A stretch of 64,000 nucleotides of DNA from Batkoa obscura. Taxonomy: Eukaryota; Entomophthoromycota; Entomophthoromycetes; Entomophthorales; Batkoaceae. The position numbers were made by a program, and so were the translations under genes. The notes beneath the pieces are model-generated. The model ran no database searches, had not been told where the DNA came from, and worked only from the letters and a program-made list of their open reading frames with translations. Location: contig JASVEC010000003.1 in assembly GCA_030770535.1 (NCBI GenBank), positions 1,798,001-1,862,000 on the forward strand. The letters run 5' to 3'. This document shows positions 12,747-24,394 of the stretch, piece after piece; the stretch's first letter is position 1; every line of letters begins with the position of its first letter.

Positions 12747-13159
12747 TTAAAAATCTAAAAACAATTGATAAATTATTTTTTCCAAATGTTGAACATCTAA
12801 TACTATATCTTCATCTGAACCTTCCTTAATAGCTTCATCATGTGCTCTATGGATGGCTTCTAGTATATGTATAAATACGTATTAATATCAATTATCAATA
12901 TCAGTAGTTAAATATCAAATAGTATTAAGTAGTATATGAAGATTCTTTAACTCCCAACTCTTACTTACCAACGGTCATTAATCGAATATACTCTTGCCAA
13001 CAGACTAATCCATTTTTACTTAATTTAAATTTATTATCAATTTTATTTTTATTAAACAATTCTTGTAAGATTTCCTAAAGTTAATGAATTACTGTTAGTA
13101 TTTGATGTTATGGACAGAGTTGATAAAAGGTTTACTTTCTTAATATAATATTCATCCAT
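12747..13159 (-). CDS. CENPX: Centromere protein X / MHF2 histone-fold protein
   Basis: Three exons (13136-13159, 12969-13074, 12747-12859) encode only 80 aa, the usual CENP-X size. The C-terminal half (RLMTVEAIHRAHDEAIKEG, then DEDIVLDVQHLEKIIYQL and LFLDF) matches the CENP-X signature of an alpha-helical histone fold ending in LLDF. CENP-X pairs with CENP-S (MHF1). The dimer serves both in the kinetochore CENP-T-W-S-X complex and as a DNA-binding partner of FANCM helicases. Single-frame searches would miss it because the longest exon is under 40 codons. Donor and acceptor sites are consensus and the frame is continuous. Confidence 0.85.
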
Positions 13160-13493
13160 TTTTTTGCTATTTGGATAATAAAAATGATTAAAAAATTAAA
13201 CAAATAAAAGTCAGATTTTTAGTTTGTGTATTGTTTTATTTTTATATTTTTATGCAAAGGTCAAAAACATCAACTTGAATTTTCAAAACAAGCTTGTAAT
13301 ATAATTAGGCTTCAGGAGTTTATACTGTTATGAGAATGGAAACAAAGTAAAATTAAGGAAGAGAGTGTAAAAGCCAATATAATAAAGAGTCAGCGAGACT
13401 TGGGAAAAATGATTAGATTACTCCAATAGTTCTTTTGCAATAGCATCATCCATGGTAAAGATAATATTATATTTCTATATCAACCTACTTCTA

Positions 13494-14866
13494 TTATTTT
13501 GGAATCAATATTAAAAGATATAAACCAACACTTGATAAAATAGGAAACAATTCAAAGTCTTCTTGAATTAATTTAAAAAATCGATTTTCAATTAAACTAT
13601 TTCTTTTCTTATAACCGATTAAAATCATTGTTTCTTTATTCTTATCTTTACATAATTTAACAATATTTTTCAACAATTTAATCAATAGAAGATAAGTTTC
13701 ATTATTATAAATAACATCAAAAGCCACAATAACATCTGGCAACTCAAATTGATTTGGTTCAATATCTAGTTCCCAATCAAGTGATAATAAATCGATACTT
13801 ATGTTTTTATTTTTATTTTTTATGTAATCGACATTATTATTAATCAGATTTCTTTTTGTACTTTTATTTAATATCTGTGGTAAATCACTTAAATAAAATT
13901 GATATTTATTATTAAATTTAATATTAATTTTACTTAATAAGACGTATAAACCTTGACTTAATAATCCACAACCACAACCTAATTCTAATAAATTTACTTG
14001 TTTTTTATTATTTGGTAATATCTTTTCTTTTAACTTATTAATATATAACTCATTTTTTAATTTAAATTGATTATTGTTCGTATAATTAATAGTATTATTG
14101 CTTAATAATATTGATGTTAAAAAATGTAAGCCAATCCAAGAACAATCCCAACAATGGGAACCTAAATCTTGACCGAAAATCGATTCTAATACTATCATTC
14201 TATTACTTATTTCTTTATTTATAATTTTAAAATTAAAATATCTTAAACTTAAATTATTATTATTATCATCTATTATTATTGCATTGTTATTATTTATTAA
14301 TTTATTGCTTATTTCAATTATATTACTATATAAATTTAAAAAATAAATACCTTTGACTAAACTACCTCCAGGCAATGTTATATTATTGTTTATACTGTCA
14401 ATAACTTCAAATGATAATTGAATTGAAGTGGTTACATTAGATTTTTGTAGATTATTAATCATTAATATAAAATTGTATTCAATATAAGAGGAATTGGCTT
14501 GAAATTTAAAATCAATTTCATTATCGCTATTATTATTATTAATTATATTCTTTTTTGGTTCCATTAAATTTAGTTGTATTTTATTATTAATATTTCTATT
14601 GTTATTGTTATTGTTATCATTGATAGTTGTGCTTTGTATATCTTTAACTTGTATTAACTTTAATCTAATACTTATATCTTCAATTTGCTCACCACATCCT
14701 ACACCAAGATCATTATATACTATAAAAATAAGAAATGTTATAATAGGATTAAGAATAAATAAAACAAAATAGATTATTTACTTGTCAATGAAAATTGAAA
14801 GGGTTGATTATATTGAATTTTTGTTGGTGGATACTTTAAAAAACATAAGCGTAACATGGAACTCAT
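13494..14866 (-). CDS. METTL21-type lysine methyltransferase (methyltransferase 16 family)
   Basis: Two exons (14782-14866 and 13494-14719) encode 436 aa. A divergent N-terminal domain with poly-Asn runs is followed by the seven-beta-strand methyltransferase fold. That fold shows HCWDCSWIGLHFL, then SAM motif I LLELGCGCGLLSQ at ~residue 272. It also shows YLSDLPQ, and DVIVAFDVIYNNE carrying the D-x-x-Y post-motif of METTL21/FAM86/VCPKMT proteins. Relatives methylate lysines of elongation factors or chaperones. The substrate here cannot be named. The Asn stretches and AAT-rich codons are the AT-driven low complexity seen in other genes of this window. It is probably a cytosolic enzyme. Confidence 0.82.
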
Positions 14867-15198
14867 TGTTATATTGAATTTTATATTAATAAAAAATACT
14901 ATCAAATTCCCACTCTTCCAAGCTACAAAATAACTTTAAAAATTGAAAGATACAAAGATTTAAAACTAAAAAAAAATTAAGCAAGGTTTGAATATATTAA
15001 AATTTGCAATTTTTTTTATAATAATCAATTATTTAATAAAGAAAACAATAATAAAAACAATAAATAAAAACTACATTTAAAAATCACAATTTTTTAATAA
15101 TTATTGAAAACAATTTATATTTATTAAAATTTTAAGTTTTAATTTTGATTTTTTAAATTTTTAATTGAGTTGGAATAAAAATTACTAAAATTCCATAG

Positions 15199-15345
15199 TA
15201 TAGCTGCTGTAACTCTATTACAGCTTAATTTGCGGTAATTTTTAGAGTCACTTTTCGTTTGTTTGGTTTTTTAATGTATCTTGCGATTTAACCTGATTTT
15301 ATTCTTAAATGTTAATTAGGTCATAATAAAGTTGCAACAGGTGTA
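15199..15345 (+). mobile_element. MITE family 2 copy
   Basis: The left end TATAGCTGCTGTAACTC and right end GTTGCAACAGGTGTA are imperfect inverted repeats. The first ~50 bp match the copies at 24188 and 43234, including an internal TAATTTTTAGAG. About 147 bp, diverged. Confidence 0.7.
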
Positions 15346-15990
15346 ATTGTTTGGATTCTTAAGTATTTTATTTTACTCAGTTTTACTTTCAATTCTTATC
15401 AAAAATATCGTTCTTGAATTTGTTCAATTATTTTCTTAAAGTAAACGTGAAAGTTCTAAAGGATTATATCCTAATTTATTTTATCTACATCTAATAATTA
15501 TATAACAAATTACATAGGAAATTTTGAAAGAAATCTAATATCTGACATTTGTTGATTAGAAATTAATTTATTGATACTTTAAAAATTAAACCGCTGTTTT
15601 GAATATTTAGAATATTAAAGGTAAATATAATACTTAGGCCAAGGCTTACAAGAACTCGAGTAAAAAAATAAATATAATTTATTAGCAACATTATATGATA
15701 TGGTATCATAACTTATAAAGCATAAAAACATAACGATATAATATAATACTTATCTAAAAATAACACAAAGTATACTGTAAATGGATTTTATCATAGCAAT
15801 TTTATATCAAGTTAAAAGCATATGAATATGAACTGGAATTATCTAATAAATGAATAGCTTATTAAAGATTAATATCTAATTCGACAATGTCAATTTCACT
15901 GTAATTTAAAGAAGTTATTAAATCAATAAACTTACAGAAGTTTAACTATTTGACATTAATAAATACAATGGCTACAGTATAAAATGATAT

Positions 15991-16089
15991 TGGGGTGTTT
16001 TTTTGGTTTCATTACTTTTTCCATCTTTCAAGCGCTATTTGAGTGGAAAGATTGTTAGTAAAATTCCTAAACGCAAAAATACATCCTCA
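15991..16089 (-). mobile_element. MITE family 1 copy
   Basis: Begins TTGGGGTGTTTTTTTGGTTT, ends ATACATCCTCA, flanked by TA. Same core as the other copies, read in reverse. Confidence 0.85.
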
Positions 16090-16358
16090 TACACTAAAAA
16101 TAGTAATATCAAAATAAACTTAAATAAAGGATAGAGCATAACAATGTTGTATTCAAGCTATTATTTTTTACTTTTAAATTTTAGTCATGATTCTATAACG
16201 CTTTATACTAAATTATAAATAAAGTATAGATCGAAACTGTTATTAATAATGATAGTTCTTAATAGATAAACGTATCTAAATTACTTGATTCAATATTTGG
16301 ATAACATCTAATAAGTCAAACAATAATCAAAGTTAACTGAGATAAGGATTGAAAAAAG

Positions 16359-16366
16359 TATATAAG
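16359..16366 (+). promoter_or_regulatory. TATA box of the Kunitz gene
   Basis: TATATAAG lies 91 bp before the ATG at 16457. Similar boxes precede the other secreted-protein genes in this window. Confidence 0.65.
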
Positions 16367-16456
16367 CAGATAAAATAAGTGTATAATATTTATAAAAACA
16401 ATTAGAACACAGTAGTATAAACAGATATCGACTTTATAAATTTAGAAAATTAAACA

Positions 16457-17323
16457 ATGAATATTGTACTTAGAACTTTAGCTTTATTTGCTTTATTAGC
16501 TGTTACTGACGCTCAAGAATCAATCTCTTTCAAGCAAGAAGGTTGTAAATTAGACAAAAACACCAATTTCAAGCCTCAATATAATAACTTGAACAACAAA
16601 TGTTTCATTAAAACTGATACTGGTGATTGTCGTATGCAACAAGAATCTTTCCATTTTGATCCAACTATAGGCAAATGTGTTGAAGATGTCTATGGAGGTT
16701 GTGGAGGTTGTTTTGCATTCAATACAATGCAAGAGTGCGAGGGATTATGTGTAAGAAATGCTATCCAACCAGTTGTTAAAAATAAGCCCAAAAAGCAAGA
16801 ACCTCAAAATTCTTGCAAAGTCAACAAGCCTAGAAATTTATCAGTTGAACTAAAAAAATTAGAGGATAAGTGTTTTATCAAAACTGAAACTGGTAACTGC
16901 CGTATGCAACAAGAATCTTTCCATTTTGACTCAATTACAGGTAAATGTGTTCAAGATATTTTTGGAGGTTGTCCTGATGGATGTTCTGTCTTTGAAACTA
17001 TGCAAGATTGCGAAAGTTCCTGTGTAAAAAAGAGTAGCCAACCAGTTAAAAAAGTAGAAACTAATGGCCCTTTTACTCAAAAGGATTGTAAAGTTGAAAT
17101 TCCAAGTGTAATTTTCAATCCTTTAGCTAAATTTGATAATAAATGTTATATCAAAACTGATACTGGTTTGTGTCGTAGTAATCAAAGATCTTTCCATTTT
17201 GATCCATCTAAGGGTAAATGTGTTGAAGATGTCTATGGAGGTTGTGGTGGATGCCGTGCTTTTGACAGCATGGAGGAGTGTAGCTCAACCTGTAGCACTC
17301 GTAAAAGAGGAAGATTTAATTAA
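16457..17323 (+). CDS. Secreted protein with three tandem Kunitz (BPTI-like) domains
   Basis: A 288-aa single-exon protein. The signal peptide is ~1-19 (NIVLRTLALFALLAVTDA). Three repeats carry the Kunitz spacing C-x8-C-x15-C-x7-C..C-x3-C at C49-C98, C139-C189 and C230-C279, with the VYGGC/IFGGC hallmark. The residue after the second Cys (inhibitor P1 position) is Arg in all three (R59, R149, R240). This predicts inhibition of trypsin-like serine proteases. Each repeat has an extra Cys before the domain (C30, C120, C211) and another in the GGC loop (C85, C176, C266). That makes eight Cys per unit, so a fourth disulfide is likely. Linkers are Lys/Gln/Pro-rich. Kunitz domains are uncommon in fungi. 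Inhibitory function is inferred. Confidence 0.88.
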   Translation: MNIVLRTLALFALLAVTDAQESISFKQEGCKLDKNTNFKPQYNNLNNKCFIKTDTGDCRMQQESFHFDPTIGKCVEDVYGGCGGCFAFNTMQECEGLCVRNAIQPVVKNKPKKQEPQNSCKVNKPRNLSVELKKLEDKCFIKTETGNCRMQQESFHFDSITGKCVQDIFGGCPDGCSVFETMQDCESSCVKKSSQPVKKVETNGPFTQKDCKVEIPSVIFNPLAKFDNKCYIKTDTGLCRSNQRSFHFDPSKGKCVEDVYGGCGGCRAFDSMEECSSTCSTRKRGRFN

Positions 17324-19748
17324 ATAATAAATATATTATAATTATAATATTGATACTTTTTTAATGTTTTTTATTTGTTAATACTAAAGTTTTGTTTTTC
17401 AATATTTGTTTGAAGCCCTCTATTTAAAATTCTTTTTTTTTGAATTTTACATCTTAATGTTGTAAGAATAATATAATAAATTTTATAAAAAGATAGACAT
17501 TATGAACACAATTCTGGTATAATATAACTCAATTGTTCGTAATTTAGCTATTTGAATCTAGTGTAAAACAGATGGATAGCATAGATTTGAGGTTAAACGC
17601 AACATTTGCTTTGTAAAAAGCTATCATTAAAAAAGCAATGCCTGTTACTGTATAGTATATATAAAAAGTTACACACTAACTTTGGTTATTAAGAGAGCAT
17701 AAGACAGAGTTGGTGTCCAATTATAAAAACATATAGAGAAGTGTACTAGACATTTAAACCCATTGCTTTGGTAAAAGACAGGGTGGAAAATAATGGCTCT
17801 TGCTTTCTTTTTCTATAATATAAAGTATTTAAATTTGATAGAGTGGCTGAAGTGTTAAGCCTAATGGAAGAGGGTTTGTTATAACATTTTATTGTATTTG
17901 TTAATAAATCGGCTGAAAAAGAGATGAACCTATTTTTTTTATAGAACTATTGTGGCATAATGTGTTTTGATAATTGACTATAGGTATCCTCACTATAATC
18001 TTTTAAAAATGTGGCAAATAATAAGCGAGTGATGGTAATGTGATCAAAAGCAACTTCTTAATTCTTGTTTTTCAATGATAATTAGACTTTCTTAATTGCT
18101 TCAAGGCTTGGAAAGAGAGAGCTAGGGCATAAAGAGCCTTCAATTGTAAAAATATACATCAAATTTGAATCTAGATTACAAAACTATATCTGATTAAATT
18201 ACATCTTTTTATTGTCGAATCTTTCTATACAGCAGCGTATATAAGAAAATAAATACTTTGAATATTTGCCAATCTCTCTGCTACTCCGACAACTCCCACT
18301 TCGCTACTCAACCAAGCTCTTTATACTTTTGCTTACCTCCAACAATAAACCCCTTGTGAGCCTAACTCTAAGATTTTAGAATAAAAGGTTTAATAGTTTG
18401 ATACCATCTATATTAACTATAGATGCTCTTTTTAAGTTTTGTATATCGATATTTAATGTGGTAGCATTATTGGCCCCTAATATGCTTAAATCTTATATAG
18501 ACGCTAAATACAGAAAAGTGTTCAAACACTTAACATCTTCGCAAGTCGCATTTAAGTGTTTCATTAATCCTTCATTCTCTTTAATAAATTTACCCCAATA
18601 TTACTTATATTTGTCAGTTTCCTTTGATTATACAATGAATAGGTGTAACGATATTTAAGTACTTTACTTTCAATAAAAAGTACTTTTTTATTCAAAAAAA
18701 CAAGTCAATCACTTCTAGTTATATGAATTTGAATATTCCTTTAAGTAAAGGATCAGGTAATAGGTATAATTTTAATATGATATTGAAACAACACAAAACT
18801 TAAAGGAAGGTGCCAAGATTTATTTAAACGTTTATTAGTTCTTAATTTAAATTTATAAGCGAAATTCAATATAAAAGAACATTACAAATAAAGATTGTTA
18901 ATTTAATTAGACTGAACTTTTGTTTACAAAATTTAATTTAAAATCATTACTTTATCCACAGTATTATATAAGATGTTTGAATCGTGCCTAACTATTCAAT
19001 AGCGAATTCCATCGTTTATAATATAGAACTCTTTTTATTTATAAACTTTCATCTTCTTTTTCAACTTAAATTAGTTTTCAAATGAGAATTTCGTTCTTGA
19101 GGGGAATACATTTGGCTTTAAAACTAGAGGCTTTAATAACTTGGCTACTCGTATTGATCCTCGTACGTTGATACTATAACTTTAATGAATCCTGTCTTAA
19201 ACACATGATTTTAAAAAAAGCAAATATGAAAATAATATTGACACTAAAAATTAAACGCTAACAATTTTATCATTCTAGCAATATTAACAGTAATTACTTT
19301 AAATACAGGGTATCTACAGTTTTTATGGGCATTTTTACATTATTGTAATTTAAATAACAAAAGCAAATAAAACAATAAAATTAATGAATATAACTTAAAG
19401 TGGCCTATATTTGTTATATTTAATTCTTGTATTAATAACATTATTAAAATTCAATTTTATTCATATTTAACAAAAAGTGTAGAAAGAAATCTTTTCAAAA
19501 TCATTTTAAACTTTCATCAACTTATCAAAAAGCTTTTATACACATATAATTTTTATAATTTTTTATTCTAAAAAACATGGATATATACTTTAAAGGCTTC
19601 TCTACTATATTGTATTATTAATGTAAATAGCTTCTTTTACAAAGCTTTATAAACTAGCCTGATTTAATTATACCAAAGTTTTTAATAACTTATTGTAAAT
19701 AAACTTTGATAAACAATGTTTTACTTTCGATTTTAACATGACTAATAT

Positions 19749-19850
19749 ATAGGGATGTTTTTTTAGCTTCATTATTTTTTCCATTTTTTAAGCGCTATTC
19801 AAGCGAAAAGATTGTTAGTAAAATTCTTAAACAAAAAAAACATCGTCATA
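19749..19850 (-). mobile_element. MITE family 1 copy (left partner of an inverted pair)
   Basis: Begins near TATAGGGATG and ends CATCGTCATA. It is in the opposite orientation to the copy that starts about 30 bp later. Confidence 0.8.
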
Positions 19851-19878
19851 TTGTAAATAATAAAGTGATAATTTGGTC

Positions 19879-19983
19879 ATTAGGGGATGTATTTTTATGT
19901 TTAAGAATTTTACTAACAATCTTTCCACTCAAATAGCGCTTAAAAAATGAAAAAAATAATGAAACCAAAAAAAACATCCTCAT
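19879..19983 (+). mobile_element. MITE family 1 copy (right partner of an inverted pair)
   Basis: Begins TAGGGGATGTATTTTTATG and ends CATCCTCAT. With its neighbour it forms a ~230-bp inverted repeat. Confidence 0.82.
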
Positions 19984-20431
19984 TATAAATTTTGATTGTT
20001 TCTACTTTTATAATCTTACTTTTATTAAATGCTCATATATTCATTTACAATCTGTTATTTTATGTTTCATTAAAACATATTATTATTGTTTGATAATATT
20101 ACATAAATATAATATATATTTTATATAAGCTAAATAGAATGAATATTATAAAATTTTTGTGATTTTAAATTAAAATACTACATTTTAATCATAATAAACA
20201 TCTTAAATTTGAAAATTTTTTCAAACAAAAATAAAATATTAACTAGAAAAATAAGCTTATTATCTAAATAAACCTATTTTTTAGTCATGATAAGCATAAT
20301 TTTACCTAATATTTATAATTATAACTGTAATTTATATGCTATAAATAAAATGCATTAATTAAGTTATTATAAATACAAAAACCAAAAATTATAAATTATA
20401 AATTATAAATTATAAATTTCAATAATAACAA

Positions 20432-23400
20432 ATGGACCAAGAATCAACGTTAATATTATCGGATGATTTAATGCAAAAAAGTATAGCTGCCTTAGTTAAT
20501 GGTAGAGGTTTGGGTAATTTAGTAGGATTAGCAATATTTGATTTAAAAACTATAATTTGTACATTTTTCCAAGTAAACTATTTTGTAATTATTATTATTG
20601 CATTTTATTTATTTGTCATTAAGTTTATTGATACTACTTCATTTCCAAGAGTTATTCAAATACTAATTGCTTATAAAGTAGAACAGGTTATTATTATTAA
20701 TATATATTATTTATTGTTTGTTATATATTATATTGTTTTATTTAATGTATTTAATCTTAATATTAGATATTAATACCATTAAAATCAGAAGTAAAATATG
20801 AAATAATTTATGAAATTGTTAAAGCCAATTTACCTAATATTGAATTAATACCAATTCAACGAAAGTATTTTAATGAAGAAATTGGATTTAATTATATTAA
20901 TAATTACGCCTTAATAGAAGATAAATCTATATTATCACCCTATTTAGTAACAGATTTTTATTATGGTATTTGCTGTGTTGGTTGTATTTTTTATTACTTT
21001 GAATTTGATCAAAAAATAATATTTCCATTTAATCAATTGCATTTTCAATATAAAAAATGTCAAAATATAATGTTAATTAATAGTAATACATTACAAAATT
21101 TAGAAATAATAAAGAATTTACAAACTTCAAATTCAAAACAGACATTATTAAATGTAATAGATAATACTAATACTGCTATGGGACATCGATTATTAAGATT
21201 AAGTATTTGTCAACCATACACAGATTTAAATAGTATTGATCATCGATTAAATTGTATTACCGAATTAAGACAAAAAGAAAATAAATTAGAATTAATAAAA
21301 AATGTATTAAACCGCATACCTGATATTGATTTAATAGCTTCAATGATTATTAAAATAGATTCAACTATCTCAATTAAAGTATTTGAAAGAAACATTCAAT
21401 GTATTATATTAACAAAAAGGATGTGTCAACAATTAAATGATTTAACTTCTATTATAAGTGATTTAACTAATCCAATACTTATTTCAATTTATAAAGTAAA
21501 TAATTACTATAATTAATATTTATATTAATTACTTATTTTATATTATTCTATTTTATTAGTTAATTTCCCATGAAAAAGTGAATGAAATTATGAATTATTT
21601 GAATAAATTTATCAATGAAGATATTGATATTAATTCAGATAAATTTAATTCAAAAAATATTAAATGTTTTATTATTAAAGTAATTCTATTATTGTTTGAT
21701 AATATTTTTAGTTAATGTTTTTAGCCTGGGTTAAACGGTTTATTAGATGTTGGTAAATAAAAATAAAGATAAAATAAAAATGGATTTTATTAAATGTTTA
21801 TTAGCTAGAAAAGCGTATGTTGAAACATCTGAAGATATAATAGAATTAGTTAAAAAATATGAAGGTAAAAATAAAATATCAATAATTAATATTATATTAA
21901 TTAATATTAAAGAGGAATATAATTTATCATTTAAAATTAAACCTGCTTCAATTTATGGATTTGAACTTACTTTAAGTTTAGAAGAAGTTGAAGGAAAAGA
22001 ATTACCAGTTATATTTATTAAAATTAAAAGGAAAGGAAATGCTTTTCATTTAAAAACATTGGATTTAGTAAGAACGATAATATATACATATTATAATGAT
22101 AAATATTAAGTTGAACTTATTTAAAATAGATAAAATTAAATGATCGTCATAAAGATGCTCAAGATGAAGTATTTTTGATGTCAAAAGAGTATTATTATTA
22201 TTATCATATTGTTAAATAATTTATTGATATTGTTTTGTTTCATTCTAGAATTGTTTTTCAAATGATTGTTTACTTACAATCAGAGTTAGGTTTTATTCAT
22301 AAATTATCCGAATCAATAGCGATGTTAGATATGTTATTATCTAATACAATAACATCAATACAAAATAACTATGGTAACTACAAATTAATATAAATAGTAA
22401 GTACTTATATTCAAATAGTTAAACCTGAATTCTCCGATAATCTTATATTAAAACAAGCTAAACATCCAATATTATACTCTATATTAAATCAAAAATGTGT
22501 ACCTAATAATACTTATAGTGATACACTAAAAAGACTTATATTTGTTGTTGGACCTAATATGAGTGGAAAAACAACGTATTTAAAAACCATAGCTTTAATT
22601 GTTATTATGGCACAATCTGGATCTTAGTAATTTATTAAATTTTACTATTAATTGGAATATATCGTACTAAGTTTATTTTGTTTTATTTTATTTTATTATA
22701 GTATACCAGCTGATTATGGCAGTATTAAAATTGTTGAATATTTACACTCTAGATTTAGTTCTAAGAGTGATAATATTGGTATTAATTCTTCATTTTATAA
22801 AGAGTTAAATGAAACAGCTTCCATTTTAAATGATGTTGACAAAAATTCTTTAATTTTATTTGATGAATTTGGAAGGGGTAATAATTATTGATTGATACTA
22901 TAATATGGTAGTAATTTATAAAAATACAAAGGAACCTCACATACAGATGGACTTGCTTTATCTTATGCAATATGTGAATATTTAATTAATTCAAATGTAA
23001 GTTAATATAAACATATTACGATATATTATTATAATATTTAGTGTTTAACTTTGTTTTCAACTCATTTTCAAGAATTACCTAACTATATGAAACTTTATCC
23101 AAGTGTAGCTATATTATATATGAAAGTACAGGTATGTTTTAATATTATTTTAATATATAAAATATACATATATAAACAATTATAGGAACAAATGAAAAAT
23201 GGAAAGTTCGTATTAAAATATGATCATTATCCTCAAGAAAAAAGTATTAACATTGATAATTATGGTATTTATTATAATAATTTAGTATAATTTATTTTAT
23301 ATATATATATATATACAAAAGGTATAAAGTTAGCATCTCAACTTGATTTACCTGAAGAATTAATTGATAATGCATATAAAATATCTAGTCAAGTAATAAC

Positions 23401-23697
23401 AAAAATAATAAAAATAATATATTTAAGATAATTTTAACTATTATTATTATTATAGATTAATAAAATAATTTATGATAATCAAGAGAAGATTATTGAAGAA
23501 AAAGAACATTTAAATCAAAACACTATTATTGAAGTAAACATATTTAGTATTGTTATTGTCTATATATTTATTAACAATATTATTAGTTAGGTCAATTGTT
23601 AATTTATACAGCTAATGAATCTAATTTAGAATCGAAAGAATTGATAAATTTTATAAATTCATTAAAACAAAAATATATTAATAAGGCATTTAAATAG
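20432..23697 (+). CDS. MSH4: MutS homologue 4, meiotic crossover protein
   Basis: Sixteen exons starting at 20432, 20624, 20767, 21560, 21725, 21805, 22130, 22249, 22419, 22702, 22932, 23042, 23186, 23322, 23456 and 23587 give 801 aa. The N-terminus aligns with MSH4 (VNGRGLGNLVGLAIFDLK) and lacks the mismatch-recognition domain I, as is normal for MSH4. The C-terminal ABC ATPase has Walker A GPNMSGKTT (554-562), Walker B LILFDEFGRGTS and the STH switch (FSTHFQELPNY). MSH4 pairs with MSH5 to stabilise recombination intermediates in meiosis. An uninterrupted spliced frame implies an active meiotic programme. Exon 5 is only 28 nt. The codons are extremely AT-rich. MSH2/MSH5 are less likely, given the N-terminus and the helix-turn-helix tail. 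Confidence 0.92.
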
Positions 23698-24394
23698 TTA
23701 ATTCAAATAAATATAAGCTATTAAAACATCCAAATATTTTTTTTTTAATCTTTTTTTAAAAATTCCTAAAAGGCTGAACCCCAAGTGGTTTATTTCTTAA
23801 AACTAAAAACTAAAAAGGAAAGGGAGACGTTGGCTATTTGGCTAGAATTTCTCTTGTTATTTTTAAAAAAAGTTTTGAAATTGAATGAGAGAAGTCTGAG
23901 ATCCAGTCTATTTTCCATTCAATATATTAAGACTAGATAGCTGGCGTTCCAAATTAGCATCAAACGCTAGCTTGGTGTGGATCTTATAAACTGTCTAGAT
24001 GACTAAGGCATAGAAATTATCTAAAAATCTTTTATTATATAAAGAAAGGACTGAAACAATACCTGAAATACTTAATAGGTAATAGTGAGGGTCTATATAT
24101 TTATTTGAATTTATTTATCAAATTTATATTAAAAATCCAAGTAAAATCAATTCAATTTTCCCAAATCAACAATTTTAAAAAAAGAATTACAACTACTACA
24201 ACTCTATTGTGTCTAAGTAGCGTTTATTTCAGTAAAATTCTGGTAAATTATGCAATAATGTAAGGATTAGGTTTGAAAAAGCTAAACAAACAAATAAAGA
24301 GCTCTAAAAATTATCGCAAATTAGGTTGCAATAGAGTTGTAGCAGCTGTATTTAAATAACTACAAAAATTTAAAAATGCTTTTATTTTAAAAAA
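23698..24394. other. Intergenic spacer with one MITE
   Basis: Between MSH4 and TFC4. Holds a family-2 MITE (24188-24350). Nothing else was seen. Confidence 0.6.
24188..24350 (+). mobile_element. MITE family 2 copy, best-preserved ends
   Basis: The left end TACAACTACTACAACTCTAT and right end ATAGAGTTGTAGCAGCTGTA are nearly perfect 22-bp inverted repeats. Length 163 bp. It sits ~45 bp upstream of the TFC4 start, so it may overlap its promoter. Confidence 0.78.

Larger units (their letters stand above)
14867..16456. other. Gene-poor spacer with two MITEs and the Kunitz-gene promoter
   Basis: A 1.6-kb AT-rich stretch. It holds a family-2 MITE at 15199-15345, a family-1 MITE at 15991-16089, and a TATA box at 16359. 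No other coding or RNA signal was seen. Confidence 0.65.
17324..20431. other. 3.1-kb gene-poor spacer
   Basis: AT-rich DNA with no ATG-initiated frame that looks coding. It contains the inverted MITE pair at 19749-19983. A pyrimidine-rich tract at about 18275-18360 follows a TATATAAG at 18238, so an unrecognised transcript is possible. Just before MSH4 there is a short AAATTAT tandem run at about 20390-20420. Confidence 0.55.

Noticed and set aside
17846-17890. tRNA A-box-like string (GTGGCTGAAGTGTTAAGCC)
   Set aside because: It resembles a Ser/Leu tRNA D-arm, but no acceptor stem, anticodon arm or B box follows at a suitable distance.
18398-18658. 86-codon open frame
   Set aside because: It starts with TTG, has no recognisable domain and sits in ordinary AT-rich spacer.
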